A stretch of DNA of 64,000 nucleotides from CATQHD01 sp965243165. Its GTDB lineage: Bacteria > Actinomycetota > Acidimicrobiia > Spongiisociales > Spongiisociaceae. The position numbers and the translations under genes were made by a program. This document shows positions 38,101 to 46,304 of the stretch, piece by piece (positions within the stretch are counted from its first letter, which is position 1; each line of letters starts with the position of its first letter). The DNA lies in contig OZ251535.1 of NCBI GenBank assembly GCA_965243165.1, positions 2,356,001 to 2,420,000 of the forward strand. The letters are read 5' to 3'. The notes beneath the pieces are model-generated. The model was not told the DNA's origin, ran no database searches, and was given only the letters and a program-made list of their open reading frames with translations.

Positions 38101-38270
38101 TCACCCCCTACGACCACCCCGACCACCAAGGCGCCTACCGCCTCACCCTGGGCGGCACCGACCACTCCGTAACCTTCGACCCCGCCCTGTACGAGGCAAC
38201 CCCCGGCCTGAACCTCCTCACCTGGGGCAGCCCCCTCCTAGACCGCCTCTTGGACTGGCTCGATTCCTGA
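35151..38270 (+). CDS. PLD-nuclease/SNF2 helicase fusion of the defence operon
   Basis: 1039 residues. The N-terminal phospholipase-D-like domain has HSKYGVLEDAAGDRLAFHGS and INES (an HxK motif). The SNF2-type helicase follows: motif I ADEVGLGKTIEAGL, motif II VFVDETHHAR (a DETH box), motif III LLASATPMQ, and the C-terminal lobe GTDSMSEGLNLQTCGWLINF with IGRVDRIGG. The ATG at 35151 overlaps the methyltransferase stop; an ATG at 35118 is an alternative. PLD-helicases are the likely nuclease/translocase of such systems. Expression may now depend on IS read-through, as the operon promoter lies upstream of the IS. Confidence 0.9.
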   Translation: MVDPLPGRFQDLDLETRYSSGGADLLSDFYTPVLSRAVRYDRTAGYFTSSSFMSAAAGMARFIDNEGEIRLLVGAQLTEEDHRALLGEVPLGEIMAERLRRAELTADDVARRRLEVIAWLVREGRLTIRVGLPCDDYTGEPIPHSDEQRSLKYFHSKYGVLEDAAGDRLAFHGSINESAAGWQHNYESFSVYKSWKPQTWRDYGRPIVDEFERLWRGGDVGGWRSLPLPNAAERRLIQLIPDDDDWKPPSRDPLEPELSGADREAVTEIRAAPRTGTGVGMTSSGIEPWPHQLAIARRICETRPRSYLLADEVGLGKTIEAGLVLREMLLAGQVERVLILAPASLLIQWQEELAEKFLLEVPRLEGRRLRYPGGKELRLAAGVNRWRAAPVLLASSHLARMRSNRDELLEGPGWDLVFVDETHHARRRGSKPTDAPNQMLAALKALAEEKLFGSLLLASATPMQLHTHDLWDLLDLFGLPEGWNRSASAMERYYRALQKPFGDRSPDDWDHLRKMLAGYLDETAPDPAAAAKIEEEAGWVEADRIRSFHESAGFRPGGVGMEARPSWDDWLRANTPVRDRVFRTTRSTLRRYRETGVLPPDTVIPERCIDDRFYSLGGAKPLYERIERYILRYYDAYLSAGGKSVPLGFIMTVYRRRLTSSFYAIRKSLERRRAVLAERGRPPELPDLIDEDDRYAVEGLDDLAGIDNLGGGGLILAGGDLRAELDELDDFIGELTGQPPAEPKMEAMYELLNENFGRGRHDTAVIFTQYFDTLDYIRGQLVDTYRGALACYHGGRGECWDEAAGEWTPVGKEKIKERFRRGEVKILLGTDSMSEGLNLQTCGWLINFDLPWNFTRVEQRIGRVDRIGGRPEVQVTNFFYEGTVEEDIYRRIRNSHDWFSNVIGNAAPVLAAAEDLISAAAMGRRTSEQAVQGIEDLIVRLDQAAVRLEDLDSTPRFADDLRPAMTLAGLRHRLLSIEAVRDRLTPYDHPDHQGAYRLTLGGTDHSVTFDPALYEATPGLNLLTWGSPLLDRLLDWLDS

Positions 38271-38314
38271 CTCCAAACCACCGTTGCCCGCAGGACAACT
38301 ACGCGAACCTGTGG

Positions 38315-38320
38315 TAGCCT
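38315..38320 (+). promoter_or_regulatory. Leaderless-type -10 for the DUF262 gene
   Basis: TAGCCT ends six bases before the ATG at 38327, the spacing typical of leaderless actinobacterial transcripts. Confidence 0.55.
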
Positions 38321-38326
38321 GGAAGA

Positions 38327-39466
38327 ATGACCATCGTTGCTGAAGCTGTAGAAGCACCCCCAAGCCCTGACTCGGCGGAGCGGGGCGAGGAGGACGCGCC
38401 ACTCGAAATAATTGAGAGCGAAGTAGACGACCTTGAATTGTCGCTTCCCTCATACGACATCCGTGCCTATCCGGCTGACTACACCTTAGAGGTGCTGGTC
38501 GACAAGTGGCGCAAAGGCCAGATAGTTATACCATCCTTTCAACGCCAGTTCGTTTGGAGTCAAAGGCAAGCCAGCAAACTGATAGACTCGTTTCTGATGG
38601 GCCTTCCGATCCCGCCAGTCTATTTATTCTTAGATAGAAATAGCACATCTTATGATCTATTAGTCGTTGACGGCCAGCAGCGTATAAAATCAATTGTATA
38701 TTTCTTTGACGGGGTTTTCGGCGAAGAACGAAGGCAAAAACGTAGGGTATTTAGGTTAACAGGGTTAGCAGAAGAGAGCAAATATAAGGGATTGACCTAT
38801 GAAGACCTGGAATCACAATATCCAACCGCATTTGCCAGGTTGAACAATTCGTTATTACGCTCCATCATAACAGAACAGATCAACCCTGCTGACAAGACAA
38901 GCCTCTACCACATTTTCGAACGGTTGAACACCGGCGGTACACCACTGAGACCTCAAGAAATCCGCAACTGTATTCACCATGGGTCATTCATGGACAGGCT
39001 CATTGAGGTCAATAAATATAAACCTTGGCGAGCTGTCTTTGGAAAACCAAAGCCTGATACAAGGCAAAGAGACGTTGAGCTTATTATACGTTTTCTAGCA
39101 CTCCATGATAATCTTGAAAACTATAGGAAGCCGATGAAAAGTTTCCTAAACAGCTTCACATCTGATCACAGTGATGCTGATAATGACCAACTTTGGCGTT
39201 TCGAAAGTCTTTTCAGAAAGACGGTTGATGCAGTCATAGAACATTTAGGTGAAAGGCCTTTTCATATAAGTTCAGGACTCAACGTTGCTGTATTCGACAG
39301 TGTGTTTGTAACCATCGCTCAATTGGAGACGATACCTGAGGACCTTGAGGAAAAGTATCAAAAGCTTATACGAGACAGCAAGTTCTTAGAATGCATCCGC
39401 GCTCGAACCACTGACGATAAAGTAGTGCTTCGCAGACTAGAGTTAGCTCGTCAAGCTCTAGAATAG
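38327..39466 (+). CDS. DUF262 protein (GmrSD N-terminal type)
   Basis: 379 residues. A ParB-like DUF262 domain shows IPSFQRQFVWSQRQASKLID, the nucleotide-hydrolysis motif VVDGQQRIKS, and FERLNTGGTPLRPQEIRNC. The C-terminal DUF1524 nuclease of GmrSD is missing, so this is the stand-alone form. DNA from about 38.4 kb drops to roughly 40-45% GC, far below the neighbours, marking recent transfer. It precedes the HEPN gene by five bases; DUF262 and HEPN genes often pair as nuclease modules against modified or foreign DNA and RNA. Confidence 0.88.
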   Translation: MTIVAEAVEAPPSPDSAERGEEDAPLEIIESEVDDLELSLPSYDIRAYPADYTLEVLVDKWRKGQIVIPSFQRQFVWSQRQASKLIDSFLMGLPIPPVYLFLDRNSTSYDLLVVDGQQRIKSIVYFFDGVFGEERRQKRRVFRLTGLAEESKYKGLTYEDLESQYPTAFARLNNSLLRSIITEQINPADKTSLYHIFERLNTGGTPLRPQEIRNCIHHGSFMDRLIEVNKYKPWRAVFGKPKPDTRQRDVELIIRFLALHDNLENYRKPMKSFLNSFTSDHSDADNDQLWRFESLFRKTVDAVIEHLGERPFHISSGLNVAVFDSVFVTIAQLETIPEDLEEKYQKLIRDSKFLECIRARTTDDKVVLRRLELARQALE

Positions 39467-39471
39467 CCGCT

Positions 39472-39954
39472 ATGTTTGACCACCTGGAGAACGAAATCAC
39501 CCTTTACGAACGGCATCTTACTGATACCGAGATAAAGGATTCAATTGAACAAGCACAAATTGAACAAGTGTTTGTTGGATATGCACTCACGAGAATATAC
39601 GCTGAATTTGAAGGCTCCATCAGGTCAGCAATCAAGGAGCGCTGTCATATAGTATCGGATACACCTCTCAACAAATTTGTCGAATGGGCTACAGATAGAA
39701 TTGTTAGGTCAATGAAAATGTCCGACTTGAATGGTTTTCTATACCGCTTTGATAAAAATTATCAAACCCGATTTAAGGATGCAAAGGATAAGGATAACCA
39801 AACCCAAGTTTCTTGGGACAAGATAATTGACAACCGGCATGCCTTTGTCCACGAAGTGCCCACGAATATGACTTTGACCGAAGTTCAAGAGGACTTCTCC
39901 AAGGCGAAAAGCGTCATAGTTGCCTTCCGCGAGGCACTCGGCCTATCCGATTAG
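39472..39954 (+). CDS. HEPN-domain protein (RiboL-PSP/MAE_28990-like)
   Basis: A 160-residue, low-GC gene. It ends with the HEPN RNase motif Rx4H in DNRHAFVHE, preceded by a helical bundle (YALTRIYAEFEGSIRSAIKE). HEPN proteins of this type are metal-independent RNases in abortive-infection and toxin systems. It is coupled to DUF262 by a five-base gap, and the two share low GC content, so they probably moved and act together. RNase activity is inferred from the motif. Confidence 0.8.
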   Translation: MFDHLENEITLYERHLTDTEIKDSIEQAQIEQVFVGYALTRIYAEFEGSIRSAIKERCHIVSDTPLNKFVEWATDRIVRSMKMSDLNGFLYRFDKNYQTRFKDAKDKDNQTQVSWDKIIDNRHAFVHEVPTNMTLTEVQEDFSKAKSVIVAFREALGLSD

Positions 39955-39963
39955 GTCTGCATC

Positions 39964-40197
39964 ATGACTGCCGCTTCCAAACAAGCCTCGACCTGGGCAA
40001 GGCACGGTCCGGACAACTGCCCCTACGATGACGAGAACACCTGTGTCGACGCGTGGGTCACCGCTCATAGGGAGCGGCTCGACCGGTTCACGGAGGAGGG
40101 TCTCGCCAATCTGAGGGCCGAGTCGCCCGACGAGCATCTACCAGACGCGGCCATACCTCCGGCTCCATCCGGATCAACCGTGGACGGGCGCCGATAA
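39964..40197 (+). CDS. Small hypothetical protein
   Basis: 77 residues, not recognised. It begins MTAASKQASTWARHG and has an acidic CPYDDENTCVDAWVTAHRER region with two cysteines. It starts nine bases after the HEPN stop but has normal high GC, so it may be a remnant of the chromosome on the island's edge or a small operon partner. Confidence 0.4.
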   Translation: MTAASKQASTWARHGPDNCPYDDENTCVDAWVTAHRERLDRFTEEGLANLRAESPDEHLPDAAIPPAPSGSTVDGRR

Positions 40198-40257
40198 CCC
40201 CTTCAGCCCGCACCGGAACAGTTATAATTGGCCGTATCCGCCAAGCACGGGATCAAG

Positions 40258-40563
40258 ATGGATGTAATCGCAAAGGCAACCCCGGACGGCCAGCTCGCGG
40301 TGCCCAAGGCCGTCCTAAGCGCGCTCGGTGTCACAGCAGGCGACCGCGTGTCGTTCGAGGTCGAAGAGCAACGCGCCGTGATGACCCGAGTCCTGACTCC
40401 GCTCGACCTGATGGGCGCAGTAGAGGTGCCGCCTGATAAAAGGGGTGTCTCCTGGGAAGAGATCATCAGCACCGCCCATCGGGTGCGCGCCGAGGCTCTG
40501 ATGGCCGCGGTCACGGCGCCGGAAAATCGTCCTCTATCCAGTTCGCCGGCAAGGGAGCCCTGA
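40258..40563 (+). CDS. AbrB/SpoVT-like protein
   Basis: A 101-residue protein starting MDVIAKATPDGQLAVPKAVL, an AbrB fold in which the usual SSKGQVTIP reads TPDGQLAVP. The tail VEVPPDKRGVSWEEIISTAH matches the toxin-binding tails of the other two AbrB genes. The stop overlaps the ATG of the next AbrB gene. Two AbrB genes in series suggest an old tandem duplication of an antitoxin whose toxin has been lost. Confidence 0.7.
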   Translation: MDVIAKATPDGQLAVPKAVLSALGVTAGDRVSFEVEEQRAVMTRVLTPLDLMGAVEVPPDKRGVSWEEIISTAHRVRAEALMAAVTAPENRPLSSSPAREP

Positions 40564-40853
40564 TGAAGACAGTAGAAAAAGTCTCCTCGGGGGGCAGGAT
40601 CACGATTCCTGAGGACATCCGCAATGCGCTCGGCATATCCGAAGGCGACCGTGTGTCGTTCGAACTCAAGCAGAATTACGCCTTGCTGATGCGGTCCCCC
40701 GACATCACCGAGATGTCCGGATCCGTCGAGGTGCCGGAGGAGAGGCGGGGCTTGTCCTGGGAAGAAGTACGCAGCATTGCCAGCCAGGAACGGGCAAAGG
40801 CTTGGCGCTTACAATCTGGCCCTACACCAACATCCTCGTCCGACCTGGCCTGA
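40563..40853 (+). CDS. AbrB/SpoVT-like protein, second of the pair
   Basis: A 96-residue protein with VSSGGRITIPEDIRNALGIS and tail VEVPEERRGLSWEEVRSIAS. After ERAKAW the last 15 residues are out-of-frame sequence of a decayed PIN gene, so the native stop has probably been lost by a small indel. Compare 23384-23722, where AbrB and PIN genes overlap at this very position. Confidence 0.75.
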   Translation: MKTVEKVSSGGRITIPEDIRNALGISEGDRVSFELKQNYALLMRSPDITEMSGSVEVPEERRGLSWEEVRSIASQERAKAWRLQSGPTPTSSSDLA

Positions 40854-40894
40854 AGGCCGCCGCCCTGGACCCTCGGCAGGAACCGTATCGCTAG
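40808..40894 (+). pseudogene. PIN toxin remnant
   Basis: In this frame the bases encode LTIWPYTNILVRPGL, alignable with the start of the intact PIN toxin at 23719 (TAFVDTNILIRHI), but the first catalytic Asp is Tyr and a stop follows after 28 codons. The rest of the toxin is gone. Confidence 0.55.
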
Positions 40895-41508
40895 ATGAGC
40901 AGTCCCAAAGGATTGAGGGCGGGGCACAATCCCTGTTCGAGCCGCAGACGCAGGCTCTTCTCCAACAAGCCCCGGCCCCGCAAAGGCCAAGGGGACAGGT
41001 TGGTCACCCTCGTCCTCCACGAGACAGACCTGCAGAACAATTCGATTCACCTGAGCTGGGCGGCTGAACGAGGCATGCGGCGGGAAGCCGTCATGAACAC
41101 CGCTTCCGGGCCTGGCCTCCCCGGATCTGGCCGCCCCGGTGAGGCCGGGGGATCGAAGCGTCGAGTCCGCGAAAACTTTCTGAACATACCCCTAGACGGA
41201 AGCCCCGAAATTTGGTATACCTATTGGGCTGAAGCACAAACACCGCCGCGAGTTCTGGAGAGGGCGGCGGTCAGAAACGGATCCCGTTCGATCCGGCCCC
41301 TCGGGCCGGAGGCGGCCTCGTGCAGCCCGGCGGATTTTGTTCAAGGTGGTGGAGGCGGGGGATGGGCCCGGGTTTGCCGGCGGTGAGGGCCGATTTTCGC
41401 GGACTTGGGGGCGTTTGGGTTGGAATTGTGGGTTGGTATTGAACTCCGAACCATGATTGCGCAGTTTCTTGTCAGGGCAACCCTTGGAGCTGCCCATCTG
41501 GGGAACTT
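40895..41508. other. Intergenic stretch without a recognisable gene
   Basis: Short frames exist on both strands but none has a family signature, a good ribosome-binding site or biased composition. It lies between the decayed toxin-antitoxin locus and the convergent epimerase gene and marks the island's right edge. Confidence 0.5.
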
Positions 41509-42465
41509 TCAGGGGTTCTCGTCGAACCAGTCTACGGTGAGGCGGATGCCGTCCTCGAAGGAGGTGTAGGGCCGCCAGCCGAGCTCCTGGCGGGCTTTGC
41601 TGCAGTCCAAGGCCGAGCGGGGCACGTCGCCGGGGCGGGGATCGCCGAAGAGGGCGCCGCCGCCGAAGCGGGTGCGGCGGGCTACGGCTTCGAAGACCTC
41701 GATGGTGGAGGTCTCTACTCCGGTGCCGATGTTGTAGACGCCGCCGCCGCCCGTCTCGGCCGCTTTCATCAGGGCGTCTACCGCGTCGTCTACGTATACG
41801 TAGTCGCGGGTGTCGGTTCCCGGCCCGAAGATGGTGGGGCGGGTGCGGTTGCAGCAGGCCCGGGCGAACACCGCCGCCGCCCCGCTGCGGGGATTCTGGC
41901 GCGGCCCGTAGACGTTGGCCGGACGGATGACCGCGTAGTCCAACCCGTAGGACTTCTTCCAGAAGAACAGGTAGTCCTCCACCATCTTCTTGGATATGCC
42001 GTAGGGGGATTCGGGGCGCAGCGGGGCGCTCTCGGGGGCGGGCAGGGGCGCTCCGCTGCCGTAGATGGCGCCGCCGGTGGAGGTGAAGACCAGCCGCTCC
42101 ACCCCGGACGACACCGCCGCCGCCAGCAGGTTCACGCTGCCCACGACGTTTATGTCGACGTCCCGGGCCGGGTTCTCCATCGACGCCGCCACCGAGGTCT
42201 GGGCCGCGAGGTGGAACACCAGCTCGGGGGAGAAGCGGGCCGCCGCCGCCGGCAGATCCCGGGCGCGGACGTCGATCTTGTGGACGGTCACCGCCCTCGT
42301 GCGGCGGGCGGCCGCCAGGTTGACCAACTTGCCGGAGGAGAGGTTGTCCACCACCAGCACCCGCCAGCCTTCCTTCACCAGCCGGTCGACCAGGTGGGAT
42401 CCCAGAAACCCGGCCCCTCCGGTCACCAGCGCCCGGCCCGCAGAGCCGGCCCGCGGCACCGCCAT
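41509..42465 (-). CDS. NAD-dependent epimerase/dehydratase (UDP-glucose 4-epimerase-like)
   Basis: A 318-residue extended SDR. The NAD motif is VTGGAGFLGSHLVDRL; FHLAAQTSVAASMENP follows, and the catalytic TSTGGAIYG and YGISKKMVEDY (YxxxK) are present. The domain end has DYVYVDDAVDA and YNIGTG. It resembles GalE and WbpP/RmlB-like nucleotide-sugar epimerases. It overlaps the upstream UDP-sugar dehydrogenase gene by one base (TGATG), so both probably make precursors for envelope polysaccharide. Confidence 0.88.
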   Translation of the reverse strand: MAVPRAGSAGRALVTGGAGFLGSHLVDRLVKEGWRVLVVDNLSSGKLVNLAAARRTRAVTVHKIDVRARDLPAAAARFSPELVFHLAAQTSVAASMENPARDVDINVVGSVNLLAAAVSSGVERLVFTSTGGAIYGSGAPLPAPESAPLRPESPYGISKKMVEDYLFFWKKSYGLDYAVIRPANVYGPRQNPRSGAAAVFARACCNRTRPTIFGPGTDTRDYVYVDDAVDALMKAAETGGGGVYNIGTGVETSTIEVFEAVARRTRFGGGALFGDPRPGDVPRSALDCSKARQELGWRPYTSFEDGIRLTVDWFDENP

Positions 42466-43766
42466 CAGCAGCCCACCCCCTGGTAGGACAGGCCGCAGGC
42501 TTCCACCGCCCGGCGGTCCAGCAGGTTGCGGGCGTCGACCACCGCCCCGCCCCGCATCACCCGCTTCACCTCCGCCAGGTCCACCTCTCGGAACTCCTCC
42601 CACTCGGCGGCCACCAGCAGCGCGTCCGCCCCCGCCGCCGCCGCCAGTGCGTCCGCCGCCTCCTCCACCCCCGGCGGGGCCGCCGCCCGGGGGTCGTAGG
42701 CCCGGACGGAAGCCCCCAGCGCCCGCAGCCGTTCGGCCAGATCCACCGCCGGGGACTCCCGAACGTCGTCGGTGCCGGCCTTGAACGCCAAGCCCCACAC
42801 CCCGACCGCCGCCCCCGCCGCCGATCCGCCCAGCGCCGCAACCACCTTGTCCACGATGCGCCGCCGCTGCCGTTCGTTGACCTCGATCACCGCCCGCAAC
42901 AGGGCGAAGTCGTACCCGTTCTGCTCGGCGGCAGCCAGGAGCGCCCTGGTGTCCTTCGGCAAGCACGACCCGCCGTATCCGGGGCCGGGGCTGAGGTAGC
43001 TGCGTCCGATCCGGCGGTCGCCGCCCATTCCGGCCAGCACCTCGGCAGCGTCCGCCCCCGCCTCCTCGCAGAGGTTGGCGATGGAATTCACGAAGCTGAT
43101 CCGGGCGGCCAGATAGGCGTTGGCGGCGTATTTGATCATCTCCGCCGAGGCCGGATCGGTAATTATCCGCTCCCCCGGCAGCCCCTCGTACACCGCCAGC
43201 ACCGCCTCGGCCGCTTCCCGGCATTCGGCGCCCGCCGCGATCCGGTCGGGGTGGAAGAAGTCTTCGACCGCCGACCCCTCCCGCAGGAACTCGGGGTTGG
43301 ACACCACCTTCACCCCCCGCCGGGACAGGGCCGGCGTCCGCCCCAGCCGCCCGGCCGTCCCCACCGGGGCCGTCGACTTGACCGCCAGCACCGCGCCCTC
43401 CTCCAACGCCCCGGCCATCTCCCCGACCGCCCGCCGCAGGATCGAGTCGTCCGCCGATCCGTCGGGTTTGGAGGGGGTGGGGAGGGCCAAGAAGACCACC
43501 CGGGCGCCCGCCGCCGCCTCCTCGTTGGAGGCGTGGAAGCTCAGCCTGCCCTCCTCCATCCCCGAAGCGAGAAGTTCGTCCAGACCCGGTTCGTAGCAGG
43601 GCGCCCCCCCGCCCGACCGCAGACGACGCAGCCGGCCTTCGTCCTTCTCCCCCACCCGCACCCGATGCCCCAGGCGGGCCAACCCCGCCGCCTGCACCAG
43701 ACCCACGTAACCGGCGCCGATCACCGCCGTCCGCAGCGGCGCCGGCCCTCCACTGCCGCCGGTCAT
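42465..43766 (-). CDS. UDP-glucose/GDP-mannose 6-dehydrogenase family protein
   Basis: 433 residues. The N-terminal Rossmann fold reads TAVIGAGYVGLVQAAGLARL; SNPEFLREGSAVEDF and the central EMIKYAANAYLAARISFVN follow. The catalytic Cys is in GPGYGGSCLPKDT, and the C-terminal domain has GLAFKAGTDDVRESPA. It oxidises the C6 alcohol of a UDP-sugar to the uronate with NAD. It is transcribed with the epimerase and behind the LCP gene, in a cell-surface polysaccharide cluster. Confidence 0.92.
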   Translation of the reverse strand: MTGGSGGPAPLRTAVIGAGYVGLVQAAGLARLGHRVRVGEKDEGRLRRLRSGGGAPCYEPGLDELLASGMEEGRLSFHASNEEAAAGARVVFLALPTPSKPDGSADDSILRRAVGEMAGALEEGAVLAVKSTAPVGTAGRLGRTPALSRRGVKVVSNPEFLREGSAVEDFFHPDRIAAGAECREAAEAVLAVYEGLPGERIITDPASAEMIKYAANAYLAARISFVNSIANLCEEAGADAAEVLAGMGGDRRIGRSYLSPGPGYGGSCLPKDTRALLAAAEQNGYDFALLRAVIEVNERQRRRIVDKVVAALGGSAAGAAVGVWGLAFKAGTDDVRESPAVDLAERLRALGASVRAYDPRAAAPPGVEEAADALAAAAGADALLVAAEWEEFREVDLAEVKRVMRGGAVVDARNLLDRRAVEACGLSYQGVGC

Positions 43767-43767
43767 G

Positions 43768-45195
43768 TCACCCCCCGAAGGCCGCGCCTTGGGAGAGGGC
43801 GTCCGCTCCGATGATCACCAATCCGTCCAGTCCATTCTCCACCGGCCCGGCCTGCACCTCCCCGAAGCCCAGGGCGTCGACCACCTCCCGGCCCTTGTTC
43901 AGTTCCTCCGGGCGGACCGTTACCACGGTGGTCTGGAAATCGAATGAGGCGGCGTCGGCCACGCCCGCCACCCCGAAGCCGAGGCCTTCCAACCGCTCCC
44001 GCCAGACGGAGGCCTGGCCGCTCCCTCCGTTCCCGTTCAGCACCTTCAGGGTTACCGGCCCCGAAGCGGGCAGCGCCGGAACCGACTCCGCGTCCACCCC
44101 TGCGAAGGCGGCTATGGCTTCGGAAGCTTCCGGTTCGGCGGCCACCAGGTAGTAGACGCCGCCCTCGATGCGCTCAAACACCGGCAGGGTGGCCACCTCT
44201 ATGTTCTCCCGGTCCAGCCCCCGGGCGGACACCAGCAGGTTGGACAGCCGGTCGGCGTCGAGGGCCGCGTCGATGGTGATGTGGCTGCCGGCGGCGCGCA
44301 GCACGTCGGAGGCGTCGAAGATGATCGAGGGGCGCTTGGCGGATTCCAGCATGGCGTACAGCAGTATCTGCTGGCGGCGGATGCGGCCCAGGTCGGAGCC
44401 GTCCACCGTCACCCAGCCGCTGCCCCGCCGCTCCTGGTACTGGCGGGAGCGGGCGTAGGCGAGGGCGGCCTTGCCGTCCAGATGCTGGAGCCCCGCATCC
44501 ACCCTCAGGAAGGACTTCAGGTCGCGCGCCGGGTAGGGGAAGCCGATCTCCACCCCGCCCAGCTCGTCGACGATGCTGGCGAATCCGTAGAAGTCCATCT
44601 CGAGGAAGTGGTTGATCTCGATCCCCGTCAGCTCCCGCACGGTCTTGACCGTGAGGGCGGGGCCGCCGATGGCGTAGGCGGCGTTGAGCCTCTGGAAGCC
44701 GTGCCCTTCGATCGATACCTTGAGGTCCCTGGGGAGGCTGAGGATGCGGGCCTGGTCCCCGTCGAGCACGGCCAGCATGATCACATCGGCCCGCCGCCCC
44801 GCCACCTGGTCGTTCACCCCGAAGCCGGCGGGCAGGTCCTCGCGGGAGTCGCTGCCCATCACCAGGAAGGTCAACGGCGGCGGCTCTGGGGCCGGCCCGT
44901 CCCCCGCCGGGGCCGTTGCTTCTTCTTCGACGGGCGGCGCCGCCAGCTCGGTTACGACTTCCTCGTCGATGGAAGCTTCCTGGATCAGCTGGTTGGCGGC
45001 CCGGGTGGCCACCGGCCCCTCCACCGCCGACCCCACCACGCTGACCAACCGGGGCCAGAGCACTATCGCCGCCAGCACCAAGGCGTTCACCACCGCCAGG
45101 GAAATGATGAGCTTGCGCCACCGCCGCCGGGATGAAGAGGGGGGCGGGGGCGCTGTTTCCGCCGGGGGCGGACTGGTCGGGGAGTCGGAAGGCAT
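43768..45195 (-). CDS. LytR-CpsA-Psr family cell-wall glycopolymer ligase
   Basis: 475 residues. A proline-rich cytoplasmic start and one membrane helix (about 27-46) are followed by the LCP domain: FLVMGSDSRED, RRADVIMLAVLD, ILSLPRDLKVSI and ALAYARSRQYQERRGSG with the conserved Arg and Asp residues that bind polyprenyl pyrophosphate. The C-terminal 90 residues fit a LytR_C domain (VTLKVLNGNGGSGQA). It attaches glycopolymers to peptidoglycan outside the cell and lies directly upstream of the nucleotide-sugar genes. Confidence 0.92.
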   Translation of the reverse strand: MPSDSPTSPPPAETAPPPPSSSRRRWRKLIISLAVVNALVLAAIVLWPRLVSVVGSAVEGPVATRAANQLIQEASIDEEVVTELAAPPVEEEATAPAGDGPAPEPPPLTFLVMGSDSREDLPAGFGVNDQVAGRRADVIMLAVLDGDQARILSLPRDLKVSIEGHGFQRLNAAYAIGGPALTVKTVRELTGIEINHFLEMDFYGFASIVDELGGVEIGFPYPARDLKSFLRVDAGLQHLDGKAALAYARSRQYQERRGSGWVTVDGSDLGRIRRQQILLYAMLESAKRPSIIFDASDVLRAAGSHITIDAALDADRLSNLLVSARGLDRENIEVATLPVFERIEGGVYYLVAAEPEASEAIAAFAGVDAESVPALPASGPVTLKVLNGNGGSGQASVWRERLEGLGFGVAGVADAASFDFQTTVVTVRPEELNKGREVVDALGFGEVQAGPVENGLDGLVIIGADALSQGAAFGG

Positions 45196-45279
45196 GGGGA
45201 AGGGCGGATGCTAATTGTACGCAGTGACAAGAACCTGCGTCGGGGCCGGGGGGCGGGCCGGGGTCCGCATCAGAGCCGC

Positions 45280-46020
45280 CTATGCGAGGGCGGCCGACAG
45301 CACCGCCAGGATGCGGGCCATGGCGTCCCCTGCGGCGCCGTGGTGGTAGGAGCCGGAGTCGTCGTCCAAGAAGTCGTGGCCCACCCCTTCGTACAGTATC
45401 CACCGGCCGTGGGGGTTGCGGCGCTGCGCCTCGTCCACCCCCTCGGCGGGCGTGAGGGCGTCGTCGGCGCCGTAGAGGCCCAGCACCGGCATCGGCAGCA
45501 TCTTCAGGGCGTCGGCTGCCTGCAGCTCCCGGTGTTCGTCCCCGGCCAGCGGGGCGTAGACGGCGCAGAGGGCGCCCACCAGGCGGGGGCGGTGGGCTGC
45601 ATAGACGACGGCGAAGGCGCCGCCGGTGTCGATTCCGATCACGCCGACCTTCCCCTCCCTGGCCCATCCGGCGGGATCGTTGAAGGCGAAGGCGAGGGCG
45701 TCGTCGATGTCGGACAGGGCGCGGCGGGTGCTTATACGGTGGTGGGCCGCCGCCAGGTCTTCGAATGGGGCGTCAGGCCCCGGATGGGCGCCCCTGGTCA
45801 GGTCGGGGACCAGCACCGCATACCGGTTGCGGGCCAGCCGGCGGGCGATGTCCTTGACGAAGGGGGCGATGCCCCGGAGAGGCGGAAGCAGCACCACCAG
45901 CGGATAGGCGCCGATCCGGTCGGGCCGGGCCAGATACCCGGTGGTGAAGCGGGCCCCGGTCGGCATGGCGAAGTCGCGGTACAGGATCTCGATCGTTCCC
46001 TCGTGCTGGAGTACCGCCAC
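45280..46020 (-). CDS. Dienelactone hydrolase-like alpha/beta hydrolase
   Basis: 246 residues from the GTG at 46020, which has AAGGGAGG upstream; earlier in-frame codons lack support. The fold shows PLVVLLPPLRGIAPFVKDIA, then GVIGIDTGGAFAVVYAA, where dienelactone hydrolase has GxCxG; here the nucleophile position is an Asp (GIDTG), so catalysis is doubtful. Late residues LGLYGADDALTP and EGVGHDFLDD supply the usual Asp and His. It could be a non-canonical hydrolase or a binding protein. A tandem TGGTATGGATGAA lies just upstream of the start. Confidence 0.75.
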   Translation of the reverse strand: MAVLQHEGTIEILYRDFAMPTGARFTTGYLARPDRIGAYPLVVLLPPLRGIAPFVKDIARRLARNRYAVLVPDLTRGAHPGPDAPFEDLAAAHHRISTRRALSDIDDALAFAFNDPAGWAREGKVGVIGIDTGGAFAVVYAAHRPRLVGALCAVYAPLAGDEHRELQAADALKMLPMPVLGLYGADDALTPAEGVDEAQRRNPHGRWILYEGVGHDFLDDDSGSYHHGAAGDAMARILAVLSAALA

Positions 46021-46304
46021 CCCCGCCTCCCTTGGTATGGATGAACCTGGTATGGATGAAACGGCGCCGAGACAGAAGGCGGCGCCGCCCCCGGATGCTA
46101 GTTGACCAACCGGGCCTGACCTGATCACCGCAGGCCGGCTTCGATGCAATGCGGCCCGGGTTCGAGGCCGATTGTACCGATGCGGCGCACACCAACCGCC
46201 ACCGACCCCCCGGCGGCGCAGCGCCCTCTCGACCGAGGTTGCCCGGCTCGGGCGTTCGAAGGTCAGCCCCCCGCATCAAGCCGTTCCTCGGTCAAACCTC
46301 CGCC
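46021..46304. other. Intergenic stretch, nothing recognised
   Basis: GC-rich DNA between the hydrolase gene and the duplicated promoter block, with only short unsupported frames. Confidence 0.45.

Noticed and set aside
40777..41386. Several 90-160 codon frames between the decayed antitoxin locus and the epimerase
   Set aside because: No ribosome-binding site, no recognisable domain, and composition typical of chance frames in GC-rich DNA.
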